Program-made: the position numbers and the translations under genes
Shown: positions 32,258 to 41,999 of the stretch, one piece after another
How positions within the stretch are numbered: the stretch's first letter is position 1
How the letters are laid out: each line of letters opens with the position of its first letter
Assembly: GCA_965240325.2 (NCBI GenBank)
Contig: OZ251234.1
Coordinates: 496,001 to 560,000, forward strand
Origin: Rebecca billardiae RCC1528
Lineage: Eukaryota > Haptophyta
DNA length: 64,000 nucleotides
Direction: 5' to 3'
Notes under the pieces: generated by a model
Database searches by the model: none
Seen by the model: only the letters and a program-made list of their open reading frames with translations
What the model was told of the DNA's origin: nothing

Positions 32258-34234
32258 GACGACGACGCCGCCGAGCCGCCGTCGGCGCGCGCGCCGCGCT
32301 CGCTGGCCGCCGTCCGCCAGCACGCGTGCGGGCACACGTCATTCGCGCCCGCGCTCGTGGCGGCGGGGGCGCCGCTGCCGCCGAGCTGCCTGCCGTTGGA
32401 CGTGAGCGCGCGGCTGGGCCGCGCGCGCTGCGCCGCGCTCGAGCTTGCGCTGGGCCTCGCGCCGCTCACGGCGGCGCGCTGGGCGCGCTGGGCGGCGCGC
32501 TGGGCGGCGGGCTGGGCGCGCGGCGCGGCCGCGCGCGGCGGGCTGCGGCCGCGCGCGCGCGAGGAGGCGTGTGCGCTGCTCTGCGCGGCAGCTGCCGCGG
32601 CGGACGCGCTGACGGGCGAAGAGGGCGGCGGTTGGGCGCGCGCGGAGGCGGCGGAGGCGGCGGAGGCGGCGGAGGACGACGACGAGGAGAACGGCGGCGG
32701 CGCGCGCGGCGCACGGGACGCGCTGCTCACCGCGCTGCGCGAGACTCCCTGCGTCCCTTCTGAGCACGCGCGCGGCGCCGCGGCCGAGCGCGCTCCCGCC
32801 GCCGGCTCGGCCGCGGCGCCGCTTGGCGCGCTCAGCCGTCCGCGAGACTGCCTGCTGCCGCCGGTTGCGTCGGCGGTGGCGTGCGCGGCGGGTGCGGCGG
32901 GTGCGGAGTCCGACGCCGACGCCGCGCGGCCCGGGGGCACGGGCCACCTCGCCGCCGTGGCCGCGCTCGTGGGCGCGCCGGTCGTGTCGGCGCGTCTGTG
33001 GGCGCACGCGCGCCACGCGCGCGCGTGCGCGCGCGTGCACGCGCTACTGACAGAGCTCGGCGCGACGGCGCACGTGAGCGCGCCGCGGCTCGCGTCGGCG
33101 CTGCCCGCGCTGGGCTGGGGCTGGGCACAGCTCTGTGCGCACGTGCGCGCGCGCGGCGCACCGCTGAGCGACGCAGAGGCGGCGGGGCTGCGGCACGCGG
33201 CGCGCTCCGCGTGTGGCGGGCGCGCGGCGCACGCGCCGACGCGCGCGCTGCGCGCGCTGCGAGTGCGCACGCTGCCGTGGTCTGCGGCGGAGGTGCGGCG
33301 CGCGGGGGGCGGCGAGGGCGCGGCCGAGCCCGCCGAGACCGAGCCCGCCGAGCGCGAGCCCGACGCCGCCGACCTCGCCCTCCTCGCCGGCTGCGGCGTG
33401 CGGCTGCGCCCGAGCACGGCCGCGCTCGCGCGAAGGCTCGTTGGTGCGCTCGGCGAGCGGACGCGGCGCTCGGCGCTGGAGTACGCGGCCGCGCCGCCGG
33501 CGGAGGGCGCGGCGCGCGCGCGCTGGCTGCTCCGCGCGCTCCGCGGCGACGACTCGGACGCCGAGAGCGCGGCGGACGCCCCCGCCGCCGACCCGACCGC
33601 CGCCGCCGCCGCCGCCGCCGCGCGCGCGCCCGCCGATCGCGCCGGCGGCGCTGGCGACTCTCCCGATGACCCTTCCGACCCCGATTACCCCGATTACTCG
33701 TCGGGGGAGAGTGACGAGGAGGAGCGGCGCGGCGCGCCGGCGCTCGGGGTGCGCGGCGTGCCCTTTGTCCCCGTCGCCGCGCCGCGCGCCGCCGCCGAGC
33801 CCGCCGCGGCTCCGCGCGCGCCGCCGCAGCTCGTGGCCGCGCGCTGCTGCTATCAGCGCGCGCCGCCGCCACCCTACGACTCGGCGCTGCCGCAGCTGCA
33901 CCCGAGCGCGCGCGCGCACGCGGCGGCGCTCGGCGTGCGCGCGGCGCCGAGCGGGCGCGCGCTCGCGCGCGCGCTGTGCGCCACCCCGCCGCCCGACGCG
34001 CGCACCGCCGTCGCCGTGTGCTCGCAGCTCGAGGCGGAGGCGGCGGCGGGCGCGCTCGACGGCGGCAGCCTGTGTGCGCTGCGCGGCGCTTGCTGGGTGC
34101 CTCTGGACTCGGGCGGCGAGGGGTGTGGTTGGGAGGGCGGCGGTGGCGCCGGCGCGCGGTGGGCGCGCCCCGCCGACTGCTTCTTCCCGACCCACCGCGC
34201 GCTGTACGGGCCGCTGCTCGACTATGCCGCGCTG

Positions 34235-34266
<32 letters not shown>

Positions 34267-35109
34267 GCCGCCGGCCGCGGCCGCGCCGCCGCCGCCGGGC
34301 CGCGTCGCGCTGGCGGCGCGGCTGCTCGCGCGCTGCGGCGTGCGCGACGCGCCGAGCGCGCCCGAGCTCGCGCGCGCGCTCGCCGCGCGGCACGCGCTCG
34401 CCCTCGACACCGCGCGCGTGCCGCCGCTCTCCGCGCCGCACCACTCGCCCGCGGCGGCGGGCGCGGCGCGCGGCGCGCGCCCGGCCGCGCCCGCGCCGGC
34501 CGACGCGCGCGCCGCCGCCGCCTATCTGCGCTGCATGGCGGCGCTCGCGGGCGCGCTGGGCGAGATCGACGGCGCGACGCGCGAGGCGCTGCGGCGCGGC
34601 GCGTGCGCGCTCGCTGTGCTCGTGCCGCCGCCCGACGCACACCCCTCGCCCGGACAGCACCGCCCGGACCGGCCGGACTCATTTGACGAAGCCGTGGCCG
34701 CCGCGCCGACCGCGCCCGCGCTCGCGCGGCTCGCGCTCGCGCGCTGCGCGCCGGCCGAGCTGTACGTGGTGGACGAGGTGCGGCTGGCGCGCACGTTTGC
34801 GCCGCTGCGCGCGTGCCCGCGCGACGAGGCTCTCTGCGCCGTGCTCGCGTGGCTCGGCGCGCCGCGCCTCTCCCAAGCCGTGGCCGTCCGATGCGCGCCC
34901 GCGCCGACGCTCGGCGGCGCCGACGCCGCCGCGCTTGCCGCCGTGTTCGCGCCGACGCGCCGTGCGCTCTCGGAGCGGCTGGCGCAGCGCGCGTACGTGC
35001 TCACGCGCGACCTGGACAGCGCGCACGCGCCGCCGCGCGCGGACATGCGGCCGAGCGCGCGCCGCCGGCTGCTTGCGCTCGCGCAGCAGCCGCCGCCGCC
35101 GCCGCCGCC

Positions 35110-35150
<41 letters not shown>

Positions 35151-38041
35151 GCGATGAGCAGGCGCCGGCCGCGCCCTACTCGGTGCGGCTGGCGGCCGCC
35201 ATCGTGCGCACGCTCGAGCTGGGGGGCGCGAGCGCGACGGAGGAGGCGGCGGCGTGCGTGCTGAGCGACGACGGCGGCGAGGCGGAGGCGGAGGAGGCCG
35301 AGGCGGAGGCGGAGGCGGGCGGAGGAGCCACCGCTCCCGGCGCACGCCGCGCACACGCGCACGCGCACGCACACGCGGACGCACACGCACACGCGCACGC
35401 GCGCGCACACGCGGACGGCGCCGGCCGCGCGCCGCGCCCCGCCACCATCTGGCTGTCGGCGCGCGCGCTCCTCGCGGCCGCCGGCGCTGACACGGCCGAG
35501 CTCCGCGACGAGGTCGGGCTCGCGCGCGCGGCAGCCGCCCTCGAGCCCGCGGCGCACGCGGCCCTGCTGGCCGAGGGCACGCAGGCGCTGGCGGAGGCGC
35601 TGGCGGAGCACTCGCTCGAGCGCGCGCGCCCGTCCGACGGCCTGTCGTATGCGCAGCTGCTGGCGCGGCCGCTGGGCGCGCTGCGCGCGCGCGGGCTGCC
35701 TCTCAGCGCGCCGGAGCGCGCGGGCGGTGCGGCCTCCGAGGCGGAGGGCGCGCGGAGCATTGAGGCCCAAGACGACGGCCCGGCCGACCCGCCGCCGCGC
35801 GCCACCGCGCTCGAGGCCGAAGCTGCGACGCTCCTCGCGCGCGCGTGGCGCGAGCACGCGCGGCGCGCGGCGCGCGGCAAGTGGCGGGCGGCGCGGCGCG
35901 ACGACGCGGCCGCGCGCGCCGAGGTGGCGGCGGCGGCGGCGGCGGCGGCCGCGGCCCCGCCCTCCGAGCGCGAGCAGTTGCTGCGCGCGCTGTTCCACCC
36001 CGCGCCGAGGCCGGCCGCCGAGCCCGCCGCTGAGCACAGCGGCGGCGCCGCCGACGGCGCAGACCGCGGGCTCAGCGGCGCCGAGCGCGCGGCGTGGCCT
36101 CCCGGGGAGTCGGACGCGTCGGCGGCGCCGTGCGCTGGCGGCACGGACTTGGTGGCGCCGCCGCCGGCGCCGCACGCGTGTTGCGGCGCGGCACCGGCTG
36201 TGCTGGTGGCGGCGCGCGGGCCGCGCGAGCTGCCGGGCGCTGGCGCCGCGGCTGCAGCGGGTGTCGCCGCCGTGGCAGCGCAGCTGTGGGCGCCGGTGGG
36301 TGGCGCGCGCACGGCGCCCGGCGCGGGGTGCGCCGAAGCGCACGCGCCGCCGCCGCCGCCGCCGCAGGGCGACCTCGCCGCACCGCCCGCGCCCGCTCCG
36401 TGCGGCGCGCACGCGCACGGTGCGTTCTTGCACGGCGCGGCCGCGTGCGCACCGCTCGGCGGCGGCGGCGCGCCTCCTCCGGGCTGCGCGCCGCGCACGC
36501 TCTGGGAGCCGGACAACGAGGACGCAGCAGCAGCGGCCGCTGGCCGTGAGCCAGCCCGGTGCGGCAGCGGCAGCGGCGGGGGCGGCGCCGGCGGCCTGTG
36601 CGCGGGCGGCACAGCCGTCGCGCCGGGCAGCGGGCTCTGGGCCTGGGCAGGGCCGGGCGGCGCTGTCGGCCACAGCCCCGCCGGCGCCGCGGGCGGGGCG
36701 GGCGGCCACGGCGCGGGGCTCGCGTGGGCGGCCGGCGTCGAGGCTGTCACGCCGCCAGCGCCGGGGAGGGGGGTGGGCGGCGCCGCCCTCGGCGCGTGGC
36801 CCGCAGCCGGCAGCCCCGGCGGCGCGGAGGCGGCGGCGGCGATGTCGGCGCGCCACGCGCCCGCACACGGTGAGGCCGCGGCGGAGGCGGCGGAGGCGGC
36901 CGCACTGGCGGAGCAGCTCCGCGCGGCCGAGGCCGCGCTCGGGGCCGCGCAGCGCCGCCGCCACCTGCTGGAGGAGGACCTGCTGAGCGCCGCGCCAACG
37001 GGCGGCGGCGCGGCGTGCGGCGGCGCGCCCGGCGGCGGCGGCGGCGAGGCGGAGGCGGAGGCGTGGGCCGCGGGGGTCGGCGAGAGCGCGGGGGGGCTGA
37101 CGGCTGCCGCGCTGCGAGCGCTCGCACGGATGAGCGGTGCGGTGCGGCGCGAGCTGGACGCGCTCGAGAGCGAGCTGCGCGACGGCGCGGCGGCCAGCGC
37201 GCAGCAGCACGCCGCGGGCGGCCTCGGCCGCGCGGAGGCGGACTGGGCGCACTGGGCGTGCGCGGCGGTCGCGGCCGCTCGCGAGCGCGTGCTGCGGCTG
37301 CTGCCGCCTGCCACCGTGGGCGAGGAAGGGCCTGGTGGCGCGGAGGGGAGCGCGGCGGCAGTGCCGGCTGCACACCCGCAGCAGCCGACCGCACCCGCGG
37401 CGCGCGGGCCGCGCGCCGTCCCCCGCGCCCCCGCGCCGCCGCCCGCGCCGCCCGCGCCGCGCGCCGCCGCCGCCGCCGCGGAGATGGCGGCGGGCCCGGC
37501 GCGTGTCGCCCTGGCCGCCCTCAGCTCTGTCGCGCGCGGGGCATCTGCCGACGGGCCGGCCTCGGCCGAGCGCGCAGGCGGGCCCGCCGGCCGCGTGCGC
37601 GTGCGCGGCGGCGGGCGGGGCGGGCGCGCCGCGAGCGGGCGCGGCGGCGCCGAGCGCTTGCACACCCTCGCGGGCGACGCGCACGAGAGCGGCGCGCTCT
37701 CGGGCGCAGAGGATGCGAGCTGGCCGGAGGCGGCGGCGCCGGAGCCGCTCTGGCGCGGCGGCGAGGAGGCGCAGCCTCGGCACGGCGGGCGTGGCCGTGC
37801 GCACGGGCACGCGCTCGGCGTCGCGGCGCACGCTGGCGTGCGTGGTGCCGTGGTGCAGGGCGCGCTGCCGGCGGCGGCTGCAGCCGCGGTGGCTGATGGC
37901 ACGCGTGGCGGCACCGGCGCCGGCACCGGCCGCGGTGGCGCCGTCTACGTGCGCGGTGGTGGGCGCGGCGCAGGCGGTGGCACGCGTGGCAGCGCTCGCG
38001 GCGCCTCCAACCGCAAGCTATGGGTGCCTCCCGCCGAATGA
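30083..38041 (+). CDS. Giant DUF3684-type protein with N-terminal GHKL (Hsp90-like) ATPase fold, polyQ and RG-rich tail
   Basis: A single open frame of 2652 residues begins at ATG 30083; the frame extends upstream only through a GTG. Residues about 15-200 form a Bergerat ATP-binding fold: LVRELVQNADDAGAS (N-box, Glu34 and Asn38), VANDGREFS (G1-like) and GLFGVGFYACF (G2-like, 99-109). This arrangement matches fungal DUF3684 proteins and resembles sacsin and NO VEIN-type GHKL ATPases, thought to be chaperone-like. The rest is long and Ala-rich with modest conservation visible (LRALFHP near 1970). It includes a glycine run (about 222-241), four ADGY repeats (643-658), 13 glutamines (1677-1689) and an RG-rich tail from about 2500 (VRGGGRGGRAASGRGG, VYVRGGGRGAGGG) that could bind RNA. 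The known family is shorter; the poly-tracts and RG tail are additions. Hidden introns cannot be excluded. Confidence 0.75.
30748..30804 (+). repeat. GGC microsatellite in the DUF3684 gene
   Basis: About 19 GGC triplets encode a glycine run after the ATPase domain. Confidence 0.9.
32009..32056 (+). repeat. 12-bp coding tandem repeat, four copies
   Basis: Four copies of ggttacgcggac (with a or t at some third positions) encode Gly-Tyr-Ala-Asp repeats at residues 643-658. Synonymous differences show the copies are not brand new. Confidence 0.9.
35111..35149 (+). repeat. Pure CAG repeat coding polyglutamine
   Basis: Thirteen uninterrupted CAG codons directly follow a CCG run (polyproline), the same Pro-Gln neighbour arrangement found in other expandable polyQ proteins. 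The absence of CAA interruptions predicts instability. Confidence 0.9.
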
Positions 38042-38390
38042 CTGCCGAATGACAGTGCCGAGGGCGCCGGAGGCCCGGTGGGTGGCGGCGGCGTTCGATT
38101 CATCAGCGCACGATGCACGGTCGACCGAGGACGAGGTGACGGTGATGACGACGATCGAACAGGGGGACCAGACAGGGCGCGGCGGTGCGCAACCCCCCCC
38201 ACCCGAAGCGGTACGGAAGATGAGCCTCTTAGGCGACTTTTCGAGAAAGTGCGCTCAGAATGACCGAAGAGCTTGCTGTTCCCTCGCCGAAACTGTACTA
38301 CAGCAGAGTACTCAGTAGCCGCCAGCCGGTCTCTTTGGTCGGCGGTAACCCGTCCTCAGCCGGCTCAAGTGCTCAAGCACACCGTCCGTC
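38042..38390. other. Intergenic spacer (349 bp)
   Basis: The spacer between the DUF3684 gene and the RND transporter (same strand) has a C-run (CCCCCCCC near 38192-38199). It carries no gene and probably holds the promoter of the downstream gene. Confidence 0.5.
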
Positions 38391-41300
38391 ATGGCCGAGG
38401 AGAAGGGGACGCGCGTGCGCGCCAAGGCGGTGCCAGGCCCGTTCACGCGGCTCGTCGTGGGCCGCCCCCGGCTGGTCGCGCTCTCTACCGCCTGCCTCGC
38501 GCTCGCGCTCGCGCTCGCGTCCTACGCGCGCGGCGAGCCGCACTTGAACCTGGGCACGGGCTGGACGGACCGGCACGCGATCGAGCAGCAGCGCCTGGAC
38601 GGCCTCATCGCCGTGCAGGCGGAGGCATACGCCGACGGCGACGGCGACAAGGACAAGGACGATGACGACAAGGAGCGCGAGGCGCGCCTCGACCAGGTCG
38701 CCATCGTGTACGACGCGTTCGAAGGCGGCAACATGCTGGGCGAGAGTGCAATCTCGACCGTCGAGGCGTTCGAGCGCGCGCTGCTGGGCAGCGCGGGCTG
38801 GCGCAAGGTGTGCCGGCTCGTGTACTCGAGCCGCAGGAAGCACGAGGACGAGGCTCGCTGCGCCTCGCCGGCGAGCATCCTCAACTTCCTCTTCGTGAAC
38901 GACGAGGAGCACCGCGCGCAGTGCGAGGACGGCTTCTGCGCGGTCGGGCCCGAGCAGATGAGCGCGACGTGTGCGCACAACCTGACCCGCTGGGGCACGT
39001 TCCCGTGCCGCTCGACGGTGCGCTGGCCGAGCCCGCTCCCGCCCCGCCGCGCCACGCCTCCGGACTCTCTCAGACACCCACCGCCGCCGCGCGCGCCGCC
39101 TGCTCGCCCCCGCCGCAGGTGTACGACTGGCGCTCCGGCACGCGCGTGCGCGCGCGGCTGCTCGGCGACGTGCTCGAGCGCGCCGCGTGCGGCGACGAGG
39201 CGAGCGAGCCGTGGCTGCGCGACGCCCTGCTCCCGCGCGCCGCGGAGTGCGGGCTCGGCCGCGCGCGCCACCTCCGCTCCTTCTACGACGTGGGCGGCCC
39301 GGCGGCCGGCTTCAGCTCGGTGGACGAGGCGGTGATCGACCAGGTGTTTGCCGTGGCCGAGTCGGAGGCGATGCGCGGCGTGAAGGCCGCGCTCAACGCG
39401 AAGCAGGACGCGCTCTCCGCCACGGCCACCTCCGACCGCGCCACCGCCACCGCGCCCGCGCGCGGCCGATCATTCAACGTGCTCTGGGACGCCGTCTCCG
39501 CGCTCAAGCCCGTGGACGCGCTCGGCGCGGACCTGTTGTTTGCTCTCTGCTCCGTCCTCGTCGTGTTCGTGATCGTGTGGCGCAACGTGGGCTCGCTCTT
39601 CCTCGCGCTGTGCGCGATCTGGCAGATCGAGCTCTCCTTCGCCATCGCGCTCTTCTGCTGGCGCGTCGTCGGCGGGCAGGACGACATCGACTTCATGCAG
39701 GCGATGACGCTGTACCTGGTGCTCTGCATCGGCGCGGACGACGTGTTCGTGCTGGTGGACGCGTGGAAGGCGAGCGCGGCCGTACAGCCACTCACTCAGC
39801 CAGCGGCCGTACAGCCCGCAGGGGCCGCGCCGACGCCGCCGGTGGCGCCGGCGGGCGAGGAGGCCGGCGAGGCCGCCGCGCACGCCGAGGACGACGACGA
39901 CGCGCGCCGCCGCGAGCGCGAGCGCCTCGAGGCGCGCTTTGCGCACGCGTACCACACGGCCTCCTCCGCCATGCTGACGACCACGCTCACCACAGTCTTT
40001 GCGCTGCTCGTGACGGCGAGCGCGCCGATCCCGGCGCTCAAGGGCTTCGGCATCTTCGGCGCCACGCTGATCAGCGTCAACTACTTGCAGGTGATCAGCT
40101 TCTACCCGGCGTGCGTGCTCGTGCACCACTCTGTGTTCGAGGGCCGCGCCTGGTGGTGCGCGCGCGCCGGCCGCGCGGGCGGGCGCGCGGGCGGCGCGCG
40201 GCGCGCGCCACGGTGCTGCTGGCCGTGGTCAAAGGGCCGCGCGGGCGTGGACGCCGACGCGCACGCCGAGGCCGACGGCGCCGGCGCGGAGCGCGAGGCC
40301 GAGCGGCCGAAGCCCGCAGCAGCCGAGCGCCGCGCGGTCACGCTGCTGCGCGAGCTGGCCGCCCCGCTCCTGCACCGCCACCGGTACGCGCTCGTCGCGT
40401 GCGCCCTCTGCCTCTGCTGCGTCGGGCTTGGGCTGACGGTCGGGCTGTTCCGAGTGGCCGAGGGCTTCCCCGAGGACTTCGACGAGCACCACCCGCTCGT
40501 CCGCATCAAGACCATCCAGCGGGAGCGCTTCCGCGCCGCCGAGGACTGTGCGTGGCGGCGCCCCCGGCGCGGCGCCGTGCGCCCGACCGAGCGCGCGCCA
40601 GACCACTGCCCGGCGACGCTCTCACCCACTCACGCCCTCACCCACGACATGAGCTGCGCGCGCCGCGTGCGCCGCGCCGCGCGCGGTGCGCGCGCGCAGG
40701 GCGGCACGGCGTGTACGTCGTGTACGGCCTCGACCCCGACGCGCCCGTCTCGTACAGACCGACCCGGCAGGTCTTCCCGCCGTTTGCAGAGCGCGCCGCG
40801 CCGCGGTACGAGCGCAGGCTCACGCTCGACCGCGCGGGGCAGCGCGACATCGTCGCCGACTGCGACGCGGCGAAGCGCGAGCGCGCGCTCGTGCACAGGC
40901 GTCAGGCGTACTGTCTGCTCAACGACCTCAAGGCGCACGTCGGCGACGGCGCGTTCCCGTACGAGGACGAGGCGGCGCTCCGCTCCGCGCTCGAGTCCTG
41001 GTACGCGTCGGCCGCGTACGCGCAGCTCAGGCAGGAGCTCCCGGACTACGAGCGGTACACCGGCTTTGTCGCGGCGGGCGGGAAGGGCGTGCGCGCGCTG
41101 TGGCACACGTTCAACTCGACGGTGCCCAAGGACCTCAAGAACGGCCCGCTCGTCGTCGAGCCGCACTACAACGCATGGGAGGGCTACGTGCAGCGCACGT
41201 GCGCCGCGGCGCGCGGCTGCTTCCACATCCTGCCGCCCTCCGCCGCCGACTGGTACCGCGCCAACTGGGTGTACTACGCGCTGCTCCGGGAGCTGCTGCA

Positions 41301-41889
41301 GGTGTCGCTCACCGGCGTGCTCGCCTCGCTCGCGTGCGCGCTCGCCGTGCTGCTCCTCGTCACGCGCAACGCGCGCACCGCGCTCATCGCGATCGTCACG
41401 ATCCTCGCCATCGTGGTGACGGTGGTCGGCTTCATCTTCGCAATCGGCTTCGAGTTTGGCATGTTCGAGACCGTGCTGCTCGTGCTCACGATCGGGCTGT
41501 CTGTGGACTACGCGGTGCACCTCAGCCACTTCTACAACGAGGCGGAGGGCACGCGGTACGAGCGCGCGCGCGACGCGCTCAGTGGCGTGGGCATCTCCGT
41601 GCTCGGCGGCGCGCTCACCACGTTCAGCGCGGGGCTGCCGCTCGCCGCGAGCGTGTTCGTCTTCTTCCGCCTCTTCGGCTTCTTCATCTTCTTCACCTCG
41701 TTCTTCGCGATCCTGTACTCGTTCATCCTGCTCATCCCGCTGCTGATGATCCTCGGGCCGGAGGGCTCGCAAGGCTCGCTCGACGCGATGGCGAGCGGGG
41801 TGCGCGCGTGGCTGAAGCGCGCTGGGCGGTCGCGCCACCGCGCGTCGCCGACGGCGGTGACCCCGCCGAGCACGGCTGCGGCGACATGA
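38391..41889 (+). CDS. Dispatched/Patched-like RND membrane protein
   Basis: Three exons are 38391-39017, 39119-40547 and 40700-41889 (1081 residues), with introns of 101 and 152 bp, both GTGCG...GCAG and phase-consistent. Topology is the RND pattern: TM1 (about 26-44), a large luminal loop with cysteines (residues about 50-310), a first five-helix bundle (about 320-470), a TM near 560, a second luminal loop (about 580-850) and a second bundle (about 855-1030). The TM4 motif GADDVFVLVDAW (near 413) matches the proton-relay Asp pair of Dispatched, and GLSVDYAVHLSHF (near 951) is its partner. Dispatched and Patched move sterol-modified proteins or sterols using ion gradients; in algae the substrate is unknown. 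An acidic, disordered loop (AEDDDDARRRERERLEARF) interrupts the first bundle. The sedolisin gene follows 110 bp downstream. Confidence 0.88.
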
Positions 41890-41999
41890 TCAGTCCACCA
41901 TGATTCTTTTTGAAAAGCGCCATTAATTATATTTTTCAAGAAAAGGATCCAAAAAAGACCGCCGCTGGAAGCCGGAAAAGTGACGAACACGCGCCCAGC
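41890..41999 (+). promoter_or_regulatory. AT-rich leader/promoter of the sedolisin gene
   Basis: This short AT-rich island lies between two GC-rich genes on the same strand, with tattaattatattt-like sequence at 41922-41935. It must contain both the 3' end of the RND transcript and the start of the sedolisin transcript, unless they are co-transcribed. Confidence 0.4.

Noticed and set aside
36747-37394. Arg/Pro-rich protamine-like frames
   Set aside because: They are pure composition effects of GC-rich codons in other frames.
34679-37831. A 1050-residue minus-strand open frame opposite the DUF3684 gene
   Set aside because: It is Arg/Ala-rich in every part, has no motif, and mirrors codons of the plus strand; the plus-strand frame carries a clear ATPase domain.
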